Shown in pieces: positions 18,143-28,000 of a stretch of 64,000 nt of DNA. Made by a program: the position numbers and the translations under genes. Below the pieces are notes generated by a model. The model searched no databases and was not told the DNA's origin. It saw nothing but the letters and a program-made list of their open reading frames with translations. The stretch is from Paenibacillus antri (GTDB taxonomy: Bacteria > Bacillota > Bacilli > Paenibacillales > YIM-B00363). Numbering within the stretch: the stretch's first letter is position 1; each line of letters starts with the position of its first letter. Location of the stretch: the NCBI RefSeq assembly GCF_005765165.1, contig NZ_VCIW01000015.1:1-64000 (forward strand). The letters are read 5' to 3'.

Positions 18143-19085
18143 GTCCGAGGTAACATAACGGCAAGGCGATCAGCGAGCAGAGCACGTTGAAGATCGTCTG
18201 GGCTCTCGCGATTTGGTCGTAGGGCGATTCGGTCCAGAAGGCGGACAAAGCGGCGAGCTGTTCGATGAACGGGAAGAACAGCAGGCTGCCTCCGAGGTTC
18301 AACGCGATATGGGACCAGGCGACGTAGCGGCCGGCCTTGGAGCCGCCGAGGCTGGCGAGCAGCGCCGTGGAGCAGGTGCCGATATTGGCGCCGAGCACGA
18401 TCGCGATGCCGAGCTCGATCGGGACCGCCTGCACGCTGGCGAGGCCCATCGTGACGGCGATCGTCGCGGCGCTCGATTGGATGACGGCGGTGACGATCGC
18501 GCCCGCGAGCAGTCCCCACGCGATGCTCTGCTGGGACATGTCCAGAAACCAGACGAACAATCCCCGCGACTGGAGCACGGGAACGATCGTGTTCATTCGT
18601 TCCATGCCGATCAGGACGCAGGCGAAGCCGCATGCCGTCAGCGACAGATGCCGGAGCGACGGCGTCAGACGGGCGAAGCGGGACGCGGACGGGCGGAACT
18701 GCTCGACGGCGAGGCAGGCGAACCAGCTGACGCCGGCGCAGACGAGCATCGGCAGCGCTTCGGCGGACATGTCGAGGCCGAGCATATCCGCGGTGATGCT
18801 GCCGCCGACGTTCGCGCCGAGCACGATGCCGAGCGTCTGTCGGAACGTGAGCACGCCCGCGTTGACGAGGCCGATCGTCACGACGGTGACCGCGTCGCTC
18901 GATTGGAGCACGGTCGTCGCGAGCGTGCCTGCGACGAGTCCGCGGAACGGCGTGCTCGTGAATCGGCGGATGAGGCCCGATAGGATCGGTCCGGCCCACT
19001 CGTGGAGCCCGATCTCCATCGCCTTCATGCCGAACAGGAAGACGGCGAAGCCGAGACCGAACGGGATCGCTAGCTCTTGCCACAT
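18108..19085 (-). CDS. Na/Pi cotransporter family protein (YqeW-like)
   Basis: 325 residues, a membrane protein of the PNaS family that couples sodium to phosphate movement. It has two inverted halves each with a QSS motif: LQSSDAVTVVTIGLV and IQSSAATIAVTMGLA. Eight or so membrane segments are predicted. I chose the ATG at 19085, eight bases after GGGAGGG; the longer open frame upstream has no membrane-protein character. In Bacillus the homologue yqeW follows yqeV (mtaB); here it is inverted and overlaps deoC tail-to-tail, pointing to a local rearrangement. Confidence 0.85.
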   Translation of the reverse strand: MWQELAIPFGLGFAVFLFGMKAMEIGLHEWAGPILSGLIRRFTSTPFRGLVAGTLATTVLQSSDAVTVVTIGLVNAGVLTFRQTLGIVLGANVGGSITADMLGLDMSAEALPMLVCAGVSWFACLAVEQFRPSASRFARLTPSLRHLSLTACGFACVLIGMERMNTIVPVLQSRGLFVWFLDMSQQSIAWGLLAGAIVTAVIQSSAATIAVTMGLASVQAVPIELGIAIVLGANIGTCSTALLASLGGSKAGRYVAWSHIALNLGGSLLFFPFIEQLAALSAFWTESPYDQIARAQTIFNVLCSLIALPLCYLGLNKLRPQRIRP

Positions 19086-19209
19086 TCGAGGGTCCCTCCC
19101 GTCTTCTCGTTTCGGATGGATTGATATGCGGTGCATCGGATTATTTATATGAATCGAGCGGGACGGGCATGACAGGCTCCCCGCTCGCCGGAAGAGGTGC
19201 AAGACGCCA

Positions 19210-20589
19210 TTGGCGACGATGATACTAACGAAGACGCGGAAGAAGCGCCTGGAAGCGGGCCATCCGTGGATATTCAAGAACGAGGTCGAACGATTCGAAG
19301 GCGAACCGGAGCCGGGCGGGATCGTTGCGGTAACGGACCATAGAGGAAAATTTTTGGCTTCGGCGTACGTAAACCCGGCGTCCCAGATGATCGGCCGGGT
19401 CGTCTCCCGCGGGCAGCTCGTACGAATGGATAAGGCGTTCTTCCTGGAACGGTTCCGGACGTGCCTCGAGGTGCGGGAGCGGTTCGTCGACGACCCTCGG
19501 TATTGCCGCATCGCCTACGGCGAGGCGGATTTCCTGCCGGGTTTGACCGTCGACCGGTTCGGCGATACGCTCGTCGTGCAGATCGTCACGCTCGGGATGG
19601 ATCGAGCGCGCGACAGCATCGTCGAGGCGTTGGTCGAGTTATTCGCCCCGCGCACGATTTACGAGCGGAGCGACGTCGGCATCCGCGCGCTCGAAGGGCT
19701 CGAAGAGCGGACGGGCACGCTGTACGGCGAAGCGCCGAGCGGCCCGATCGTCATCCGGGAGAATGGGCTGGAGATCGAGGTCGACGTCGTGAGCGGACAG
19801 AAAACCGGTTACTTCTTCGACCAACGGGAAAATCGGGCGGCGATTCGTCCGTTGATGACCGGCTGGGGGCGCCGGAGCGGCATCGCGGTGCGGGAGCTGA
19901 CCGATGCGGACGGCGCGACGCGGTCCGCGCCCGTCAACGCGAACGGCAAAGAGGTGACGTTCCCGTATTGGGACGGCGCGACCGTGCTCGAGTGCTTCTC
20001 GCATACGGGAAGCTTCACGCTGCACGCCTGCAAATACGGCGCCAAGAAGGTGACGTGCCTCGACATCTCGGAGCACGCGATTCTAGCGGCGCGCCGCAAC
20101 GTCGAGCGGAACGGCTTCTCGGAGCGCGTCGAGTTCGTCGTCGCGAATGCGTTCGATTACTTGCGGGAGCAGGCGAAGGGGCTGGAGGAGCGCGCGGCGC
20201 GCGCGAAGGCGGGCGAAGCCGGAGCGAAGGTGGATACGTCCAAGCCGATCGCGGCGGGCGCCGGACGGTCTTGGGACGTCGTCATTCTCGATCCGCCCGC
20301 GTTCGCGAAAAACCGCGGCGCGGTCGAGGGCGCATGCCGGGGCTATAAGGATATCAACCTGCACGGCATGAAGCTCGTGAACGAGGGCGGTTATCTCGTG
20401 ACGGCCAGCTGCTCGTATCACGTCCGTCCGGATGTATTCCTCGAGACGATCCACGCGGCGGCGGACGATGCCGGCAAGGCGCTGCGTCTCGTCGAGTTCC
20501 GCGGCGCCGGCAAGGATCATCCGCAGCTGCTCGGCGTGGACGAGGGCAATTATTTGAAGTTCGCGATTTTCGAGGTGCGGAGCCGGTAA
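19210..20589 (+). CDS. Class I rRNA large-subunit methyltransferase (RlmI/YwbD-like)
   Basis: 459 residues: an N-terminal PUA domain (TRKKRLEAGHPWIFKNEV), an EEHEE-like middle domain with QKTGYFFDQRENR, and a Rossmann methyltransferase domain with VLECFSHTGSFTLHACKYGAKKVTCLD and the DPPAF motif. Homologues methylate C5 of a cytosine in 23S rRNA. It is longer than the usual 390-400 residues because of two insertions, one before the VLECF motif and an Ala/Lys/Glu-rich one at about 315-345. The start is TTG 19210 behind AGAGGTG; ATG 19219 is the alternative. Confidence 0.88.
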   Translation: MATMILTKTRKKRLEAGHPWIFKNEVERFEGEPEPGGIVAVTDHRGKFLASAYVNPASQMIGRVVSRGQLVRMDKAFFLERFRTCLEVRERFVDDPRYCRIAYGEADFLPGLTVDRFGDTLVVQIVTLGMDRARDSIVEALVELFAPRTIYERSDVGIRALEGLEERTGTLYGEAPSGPIVIRENGLEIEVDVVSGQKTGYFFDQRENRAAIRPLMTGWGRRSGIAVRELTDADGATRSAPVNANGKEVTFPYWDGATVLECFSHTGSFTLHACKYGAKKVTCLDISEHAILAARRNVERNGFSERVEFVVANAFDYLREQAKGLEERAARAKAGEAGAKVDTSKPIAAGAGRSWDVVILDPPAFAKNRGAVEGACRGYKDINLHGMKLVNEGGYLVTASCSYHVRPDVFLETIHAAADDAGKALRLVEFRGAGKDHPQLLGVDEGNYLKFAIFEVRSR

Positions 20590-20610
20590 TGCGGCGAGCG
20601 CTTCGGGTTG

Positions 20611-20647
20611 GAGCCGTCCGATGGAGCATCGGGCGGCTCTTTAATTT
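20611..20647 (+). terminator. Terminator after the RlmI-like gene
   Basis: A 13-bp stem GAGCCGTCCGATG / CATCGGGCGGCTC with a three-base loop, followed by TTTAATTT. Confidence 0.88.
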
Positions 20648-20663
20648 GGGGCGGCGAGGTAGT

Positions 20664-20820
20664 CCCGGAGCTCCTTCTCCTGGATTTCCCTTGGCTCAGC
20701 CGAACCTGAGGAATTGCTCGTGCTCCCGGCTGTTAGGGAACATGTACATGTTTCTTACTCGGGCAAATACGGGGGAGTGAGCGAAAATAGGGAATATCGC
20801 TGTTCCCTAATTCGGGAGCG
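20664..20820. repeat. Intergenic imperfect palindromic repeat, copy 1
   Basis: The gap between the RlmI-like gene and greA (about 340 bases) has no gene. It contains an imperfect palindrome: 20722-20760 (GCTCCCGG..TTAGGGAACA..) is complementary to 20773-20820 (..TGTTCCCTAA..CGGGAGCG). Before it, 20682-20700 reads GGATTTCCCTTGGCTCAGC, a motif that recurs in both arms of the palindrome at 39111-39226. So the two gaps hold related, dispersed elements. No transposase or target duplication was seen. Confidence 0.65.
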
Positions 20821-20886
20821 CGTCGGCGAACGAGTCGGGAAGAGGAACCGATGCGCAAAGCCGAGCGGAGCGTGCGACTCGTTTTG

Positions 20887-20925
20887 CAAAGAAAAGACCG
20901 ACGGGACATCGTTTGTCCCGTCGGT
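20887..20925 (-). terminator. greA terminator
   Basis: A perfect 12-bp stem GACCGACGGGAC / GTCCCGTCGGTC (20896-20925), followed on the minus strand by a T-rich run. It lies just beyond the greA stop codon. Confidence 0.92.
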
Positions 20926-20931
20926 CCGCCG

Positions 20932-21405
20932 TTATACCGCTTTAATGTCGAGCAGCTCGTACGTAATTTCGCCCATCGGGGCGTTCACCGTAATTTTGCT
21001 GCCGATCGATTGGCCCATGAGCGCTTGCCCCAGGGGGCTTTCGTACGAAATTTTATTATCGGCGACGTCCGCCTCGGCCGGTCCGACGATCCGGTAATCG
21101 ATCTTCTCGTCGAACTCCAAGTCGTGCAGCGTCACCACCGAGCCGACCTGAACGGTCGACGTGTCGATCGATTCGACGACGCGGGCTTTCCGCAAAATGT
21201 TTTCGATCGTTAATATTCTCGTTTCCATGAACGCTTGGTCGTCTTTCGCCGAGTGGTACTCGCTGTTCTCCTTCAGGTCGCCGTAGCTGATCGCCGTCTT
21301 CAACCGAGCCGCCAGCTCGCTCCGCTTGACCGTCTTCAGCTCCTCGAGCTCGTCCTTCAATTTTTGCAGTCCCTCGGGGGTCAGCACGATTCCTTCGTCC
21401 GCCAT
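20932..21405 (-). CDS. greA: Transcription elongation factor GreA
   Basis: 157 residues. The coiled-coil N-terminal domain carries the basic and acidic tip (LTPEGLQKLKDELEELK ... KENSEYHSAKDDQAFMETRI), and the C-terminal FKBP-like domain ends in PMGEITYELLDI. GreA enters the RNA polymerase secondary channel and stimulates transcript cleavage in stalled complexes. The ATG at 21405 has AAGGAG nine bases upstream; a TTG three codons earlier is directly against that site and is unlikely. It is divergent from addB. Confidence 0.96.
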   Translation of the reverse strand: MADEGIVLTPEGLQKLKDELEELKTVKRSELAARLKTAISYGDLKENSEYHSAKDDQAFMETRILTIENILRKARVVESIDTSTVQVGSVVTLHDLEFDEKIDYRIVGPAEADVADNKISYESPLGQALMGQSIGSKITVNAPMGEITYELLDIKAV

Positions 21406-21557
21406 GCGACGCAACTCCTTCTTCCACCCATTTTTCTTCTACATCTCATTGTACTCTATTTTGCGATCGAAATACGATTCGCCTCGGCAAAAAAATCCAT
21501 TGCAAACACCCGTTCGACGGTGTACCTTGGAAAAAAAGACTCTCGGAGGGGTTCGGT

Positions 21558-24500
21558 TTGGGTATTCGATTCGTGCTGGGGCGCGCGGGGGCGGGCAAGA
21601 GCCGAAGCGCGTTCGAGCAAATCGGGGAAGAGCTGGAGCGCTCTCCCGACGGGCCGCCGCTGATCCTGCTCGTGCCCGAGCAGATGACGCAAGCGGCCGA
21701 CCGCGCGTTCGTCGCCCGCTTCGGCGGAACGATCCGCGCGCAATCCTTAAGCTTTCGACGGCTGGCGTTCCGCGTCATGCAAGAGGCGGGGGGCGCGTCC
21801 CGCTTACATATCGACGATACGGGCAAGAAGATGCTTCTATATAAAATCGCGCGGTCGCGAGGCCGCGACTTCCGCGCGTTCCGGCGTTTCGCGGAAGGCG
21901 GCGGCTGGATCGACGCGGCGAACGAATGGTTCGCGGAGTGCAAGCGATACGCGGTCGACGCGGCGCGGCTGCGCGAGGCGGCGGAGGACGAAGCGTTCCC
22001 GCCGGCGCTGCGGGACAAGCTGCACGATCTGGCGCTTCTGATCGGCGGCATGGAGACGGAGCTCTCCGGCAAATACGTCGACTCGGAAGATTATTTAACG
22101 CTTCTCGGCGAGCATGCGTCGTCGTCGGAGACGATCCGCGGCGCGCGGATCTGGGTGGACGGCTTCCACGGCTTCACGCCGACGGAGCTCTCGGCGCTGC
22201 GGCAGCTTTGCAAGCATGCGGACCGCGTCACGTTCGCGCTGACGATCGACCGGGCGTACGGCGCCCACGAGGCGCCGGACGATCTGGAGCTGTTCCATCC
22301 GACGGCGTCGACGATGACGACGCTGCTGCGTATGGCGGAGGAAGAGGGCATTCCCGTCGAAGCGACGACGATGCTGGAGGGCGGCGCGGCGGGACGGTAT
22401 GCTTCCGCGCCGACGCTGGCCGCGCTCGAGCGGGCGTTCGTCGATAAGGCGAACGGCCGACCCTTTACGCCGGCGCTCGACGCGAACGGGGCGGTAGTCG
22501 TCGCGTCCGCGGCGAATCCGCGAGCGGAAGCCGAAGCGGCCGCGCGGGACATCGTCCGGCTCGTCTCGTCCGGCTCGGCGAGGTGGCGGGATATCGCCGT
22601 CTACGTCCGCAACTGGGAAGGGTACGGCGACATCATCGCTGCGGCGTTCCGGGACCACGGCATTCCGTGCTTCCTGGATCAGAAGCGCGCCGTCGCTCAC
22701 CATCCCCTCGGCGAGCTCGTCCGCTCGGCGATCGACGTCGTTCAGTCCCGATGGACGTACGATGCGGTGTTCCGGGCCGCGAAGACCGATTTGTTGTTTC
22801 CGAGAGGCGCGTTCCGGACCGAGTCGGAGGCGAGATACGCCATGGACCAGTTGGAAAACGTCGTTCTCGAATACGGCATCAAGGGGACGCGGTGGACCGA
22901 CGGGAAACCTTGGCGGTTGAACGCGGGCGCACCGCTCGAAGGGGACGAAGCGGCGCATGCGGAACGGCAGCGGGCGCGGGAAGAGCGCGTCGAACGGTGG
23001 CGATCGCTCGTCGTCGCTCCGCTGCACGCCTTCGAGAAGCGGTTAAAGAAAGCCAAGACGATCGAGCAGCAGGCGGCGGCGTTGTTCGCATTCCTGGAGG
23101 ATACCGGCGCGGCCGACACGCTCGCGCGTTGGCGCGATTCCGCGGAGCGCGCGGGGGATCCCGATCGGGCGAAGGAGCACGAGCAGCTGTGGGACCGCGT
23201 CGTCGACACGCTCGATCAGCTGGTCGAGCTCGTCGGCGACGAGCCCGCGGATACGGAGCTGTTCGCCGGCATGATCGCGGCCGGTCTCGACGGGATCCGC
23301 ATGGGTCTCGTGCCGCCGGCGCTCGATCAGGTGCTCGTCGGCAGCTTGGATCGGACGCGCGCGTTCGGGGTGAAGCGGTTGTACCTGCTCGGCGTGAACG
23401 ACGGCGTCATCCCGATGCGGCCGAAGGAGAAAGGCGTAGTGTCCGAGGCGGATCGCGAGCGGATGCACGCGGCCGGTCTCGAGCTCGCGCCGGACAGCCG
23501 CAGGCGTCTGTTGGACGAGCGTTTTCTGCTGTATAACGCATTGTTCTTGCCGTCCGAAGGGCTCTGGGTCAGCTACGCGCTCTCGGACCCGGAAGGGACG
23601 ACGCTGCTGCCGTCCGAATGGATTCGCACGCTGAAGCGGCTCGCGCCCGACGCGAAGACGATGTACGTGCCGGGCGACGTGCCGGCCGGGGCGAGCGACG
23701 AGGAGGCGCTGGAGCGTCTCTCCACGCCTTCGCGCGCCCTGGCGGAGCTGCTGCCGCAGCTGCGTCGCTGGAAGCGCGGCGAGCCCGTCTCGGGCGTCTG
23801 GTGGGCCGCGTACAACTGGCTGGCGGAACGACCGTTTTGGCGCGAGCGTCTGCTCGGGCTGCTCCCGTCCCTCGATTACGACAACCGGCAAGGACGGTTG
23901 TCTGAGGAAACGGCGATCGCGCTGTACGGAGAGACGTTCCGCACGAGCGTGTCCCGGCTCGAGACGTTCGCCGGCTGTCCGTTCGCCCATTTCGCGGGAT
24001 ACGGACTCGGGTTGAAGGAGCGCCGGCTGTACCGGCTCGAAGCGCCCGACATCGGGCAGCTGTACCACGCGGCGCTCAGCCAGCTGTCGAAGAAGCTCGC
24101 GGAAGAAGGCCGGACGTGGGCGGAGCTCGACGAGGCGGAGTGCGCGGCGCTCGCGTTCCGGACGGTCGAGGAGCTGGCGCCGAAGCTGCTGTCGGAAATT
24201 TTGTTCAGCTCGAACCGGCATCGCTACATGACCCGGAAGCTGCAAGCGGTCGTCGGCCGCGCGTCGGAGGCGCTGAGGGGCCAAGCGGCGCGCAGCGGCT
24301 TCCGCCAAGCGGCGGCGGAGCTCGCGTTCGGCGAAGACGGCGGCATGCCGGCGATCAAGCTGCCGTTGCCGGACGGCCGACAGATGGAGCTGCGGGGACG
24401 GATCGACCGGATCGACGGAGCGCGCGCCGAGCGCGGCGAATGGTACATAAGAATCGTCGATTATAAGTCGAGAGCCCATCGGCTGCGCCTGTCCGACGTG

Positions 24501-25070
24501 TATTACGGGCTGTCGCTGCAGCTGCTCGCATATCTCGACGCGGCTTCGGAGCAGGCGAGAGCGTGGCTCGGCGCCGAAGCGGCGCCGGCGGGAGCGCTGT
24601 ATTTCCACGTGCATAAGCCGATGCTGTCGCTGCATAACGCGATCGAGCCGGAGCAAGCGGCGCAGGAGCTGTTCAAGAAGTTCAAGATGCAGGGGCTGCT
24701 TCTCGACGACGACGAGGCGGCGCAGCTGATGGATACGGGGCTTCGCGCCGGCATCTCGCCGATCGTGCCGCTCGAACGGAAGACCGACGGATCGCTCGGC
24801 GCGCGGTCGAAGGCGGTCGACGCCGAGAAGTGGGGCAAGCTGCGCGCGTTCGTGCGCGGCAAGATGACGGAGCTCGGCGCCAAGGCCGCGTGCGGCGACG
24901 TCGAGGCGGCGCCGTATCGCAGCAAGCAGGAGACGCCGTGCACGTTTTGCAAGTTCAAGCCCGTCTGCGGATTCGATCCCGAGATCGGCGGCAACGCGTA
25001 CCGCGTGCTGCCGCCGCTCGCGGACGAAGACGTCTGGGCGCGGATCGACGGAGAGGAGGGGGACGCATGA
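21558..25070 (+). CDS. addB: ATP-dependent helicase/nuclease subunit B (AddB)
   Basis: 1170 residues, the B subunit of the AddAB helicase-nuclease that resects double-strand breaks to a Chi site. It starts with the Walker A motif GRAGAGKS. Helicase-like inactive domains fill the middle, and the C-terminal nuclease has VDYKSRAHRLR and LSLQLLAYLDA. Four cysteines of an iron-sulfur cluster are present: one in ETFAGCPFAHFAGYGL and three in PCTFCKFKPVCGFDP. The TTG start at 21558 has GGAGGGG six bases upstream. Its stop overlaps the addA start (ATGA), so the subunits are co-translated. Confidence 0.96.
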   Translation: MGIRFVLGRAGAGKSRSAFEQIGEELERSPDGPPLILLVPEQMTQAADRAFVARFGGTIRAQSLSFRRLAFRVMQEAGGASRLHIDDTGKKMLLYKIARSRGRDFRAFRRFAEGGGWIDAANEWFAECKRYAVDAARLREAAEDEAFPPALRDKLHDLALLIGGMETELSGKYVDSEDYLTLLGEHASSSETIRGARIWVDGFHGFTPTELSALRQLCKHADRVTFALTIDRAYGAHEAPDDLELFHPTASTMTTLLRMAEEEGIPVEATTMLEGGAAGRYASAPTLAALERAFVDKANGRPFTPALDANGAVVVASAANPRAEAEAAARDIVRLVSSGSARWRDIAVYVRNWEGYGDIIAAAFRDHGIPCFLDQKRAVAHHPLGELVRSAIDVVQSRWTYDAVFRAAKTDLLFPRGAFRTESEARYAMDQLENVVLEYGIKGTRWTDGKPWRLNAGAPLEGDEAAHAERQRAREERVERWRSLVVAPLHAFEKRLKKAKTIEQQAAALFAFLEDTGAADTLARWRDSAERAGDPDRAKEHEQLWDRVVDTLDQLVELVGDEPADTELFAGMIAAGLDGIRMGLVPPALDQVLVGSLDRTRAFGVKRLYLLGVNDGVIPMRPKEKGVVSEADRERMHAAGLELAPDSRRRLLDERFLLYNALFLPSEGLWVSYALSDPEGTTLLPSEWIRTLKRLAPDAKTMYVPGDVPAGASDEEALERLSTPSRALAELLPQLRRWKRGEPVSGVWWAAYNWLAERPFWRERLLGLLPSLDYDNRQGRLSEETAIALYGETFRTSVSRLETFAGCPFAHFAGYGLGLKERRLYRLEAPDIGQLYHAALSQLSKKLAEEGRTWAELDEAECAALAFRTVEELAPKLLSEILFSSNRHRYMTRKLQAVVGRASEALRGQAARSGFRQAAAELAFGEDGGMPAIKLPLPDGRQMELRGRIDRIDGARAERGEWYIRIVDYKSRAHRLRLSDVYYGLSLQLLAYLDAASEQARAWLGAEAAPAGALYFHVHKPMLSLHNAIEPEQAAQELFKKFKMQGLLLDDDEAAQLMDTGLRAGISPIVPLERKTDGSLGARSKAVDAEKWGKLRAFVRGKMTELGAKAACGDVEAAPYRSKQETPCTFCKFKPVCGFDPEIGGNAYRVLPPLADEDVWARIDGEEGDA

Positions 25071-28000
25071 CGAGGAGAGGCATCGAACCGAAGCCCGCGG
25101 GCGCGACCTGGACGGACGAGCAATGGCAGGCGATCGCCGCGCGCGGCGATCATCTGCTCGTCGCGGCCGCGGCCGGGTCGGGCAAGACGGCGGTGCTCGT
25201 CGAGCGCATCATTCGAACGGTGACCGACGAGGCGCGGCCGATCGACATCGACCGGCTGCTCGTCGCGACGTTCACGAACGCGGCCGCCGCGGAGATGCGG
25301 CATCGGATGCGCGACGCGCTGGAGAAGGCGCTCGCGTCGAACCCCGGTTCGCGCCATCTGCGCAGGCAGCTCGCCCTCGTCGGCAGAGCGTCGATCACGA
25401 CGCTGCATTCCTTCTGCCTCGATGCGGTGCGCCGCTACGTCCACCTGACCGATCTCGATCCGGCGTTCCGGATCGCGAACGAAACGGAAGCGGCGCTGCT
25501 AAGGCAGGAGGCGCTGGAGAGCGTGCTTGAAGAGCGGTACGGCGCGGCCGAGGAGGACGGGCCGTTCTGGGCGCTCGCCGACCGATTCGGCGGCGAACGG
25601 GGCGACGACGGGCTGATGAAGCTGATCGATCGGCTGTACGATTTCTCGCGCAGCCATCCGTTCCCCGATGCGTGGCTGCGCGAAGCGGCGGCGGCGTTCC
25701 GCCTCGCCGGGCCGGCCGGCGACGGCGACGGGGCCGAGATCGAGGGCGGCTTGCCGGAAGATCACCCATGGCTGCTGAGCGTCGGCGCGGACGTCAAGCT
25801 GGAGCTCGAAGGCATCGCGGCCGGCCTTAACGCCGCCCTTGAGCTCTCGCTGCAGCCGGGAGGCCCGCACGCGTACGCCGACAACTTCCGCGCCGACATA
25901 GCCGGCGTCGAACGGCTTCTTAAGGCGCTAACCTCCGGCGGCTGGCGCGCGCTGCGGGACACGGCGTTCGCGGACGACGGCGGGGCGTTCGGGCGGCTGA
26001 AGCCCCAGAAGGGCGATTCCGTCGACGCCGCGCTGAGCGATCGGGCGAAGAAGCTGCGGAAGGACGCCAAGGACCGTCTCGACGCCCTGAAGGAGCAGCT
26101 GCTCGCGCGAACGCTCGAAGACTATGCGGCGGAATGCCGCGAGCTCGCGCCGTTGATGGAAGAGCTGACGAGGCTCGCGCTCGATTACGCGGAGGCGTTC
26201 CGGCAGGCGAAGACGGCGAAAGGCCTCGTCGACTTCGGGGATCTCGAGCACGCCTGCCTGCAGGTGCTGCGGGACCCGGCGTCGACGCCGGAACGCCTCG
26301 TTCCGACCGAGGCGGCGCTTCAGTACCGCGAGCAATTCGAAGAGGTGTATGTCGACGAATACCAGGATACGAACGCGGTGCAGGAGACGATCCTTCGGCT
26401 CGTCTCGCGAGGAGACGGGACGGACGGGCCGCGGGCGGGGAACCGTTTCATGGTCGGAGACGTCAAACAAAGTATATACCGGTTCCGCCTCGCGGAGCCC
26501 GGTCTGTTCCTGCGCAAGTACAAGACGTACCGCGGGCTTCCGGAAGCGGTCGAGAACGTCGCGGCCGGCGGCGGCATCCGCATCGACCTGGCGCGCAACT
26601 TCCGCTCTCGGCGCGAAGTCGTCGACGCGGTCAACTTCGTCTTCCGCCAGACGATGCACGAAGAAGCCGCGGAGCTCGATTACGACGAACGGGCCGAGCT
26701 CGCGCTCGGGGCGTCGTATCCGGAGCCGGACGGCGCGCACGATCTCGCCGCGGACGTCGTGCTGATCGACCGCGACGGCGCGCCGGACGAGGAGGCGGAC
26801 GGGGAAGGCCCCGCGGCGGAAGCGCAGGACCTCGACGCCGCGGAAGCGGAAGGCCGAGCGATCGGACGCCGCATTCTGGAGCTGACGGGGGGCGCGGGTC
26901 GACCGGCGATGCAAGTGTACGACAAGGGCGTCGGCGGCATGCGTCCCATCCAGTTCCGCGACATCGTCATCCTGCTGCGCGCGGACAAGTCGTGGGCGCC
27001 GTCGCTGATCGAGCAGCTGCGGTTGTACGGCGTTCCCGCTCACGCCGAGCTCGGCGGCGGCTACTTCGAAGCCGTCGAGGTGGAGACGGTGCTCTCGATG
27101 CTGCAGACGATCGACAATCCGCTGCAGGACATTCCGCTCGCCGCGACGATGATGTCGCCGGCGTTCGGCTTTACGGCGGAGGAGCTGGCGCGCATCCGCG
27201 TAGCCGGGGGCCGGAGCCGTCCGTACTACGAAGCGGTCGGCTCCGTCGCCTCCGGCAAGGAGCCGAATCCGGGCTCGGTCGGAAGCGCGCTGCGAGAGAA
27301 GGCCGCCCGCTTCGTCACGACGCTGGAGCCGTGGCGGACGGCGGCGCGGCAAGGGCCGCTCGCCGACCTGATTCTGAAGCTGTACCGCGAGACCGGCTAC
27401 TTCGACTTCGTCGGCGGCCTGCCGGGCGGCGTGCAGCGGCAGGCGAACCTGCGGGCGCTGTACGACCGGGCGCGGCAATACGAAGCGACGAGCTTCCGCG
27501 GCTTGTTCCGCTTTCTGCGGTTCATCGAGCGCCTCCGGGATTCCGGCTCCGATCTCGCGCCGGCCCGAGCGCTCGGCGAGACGGAGGACGTCGTGCGCAT
27601 TATGTCCATCCATAAGAGCAAGGGGCTCGAGTTTCCCGTCGTATTCGTCGCGGGCCTCGGCAAGTCGTTCAACCGAGGAGACGAACGGGAGCCGTTCCTG
27701 CTTCACAAGGAGCTGGGGTTCGGCCCGCGGTTCGTCGATCCGGAGCTCGGCGCGGCGCATCCGACGCTGCCGCAGTTGGCCATTCGGCGCCGTCTGCGCG
27801 CGGAATCGCTCGCCGAGGAGATGCGGGTGCTGTACGTGGCGTTGACCCGGGCGAAGGAGAAGCTCATTCTCGTCGGGTCGGCTAAGGGGCTTACGAAGCG
27901 GCTGGAGGATTGGAACGCGATCGCGGCAAGCCCCGGTCCGAAGCTGCCGGCTCACGCGATTCATCGAGGCGCCTGCTTCCTCGACTGGCTGGCGCCGTCG

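Noticed and set aside
21468-21481. CGAAATACGATTCG between greA and addB as a LexA (SOS) box.
   Set aside because: Both critical inner bases (C5 and G10 of CGAAC-N4-GTTCG) are changed, so binding is unlikely.
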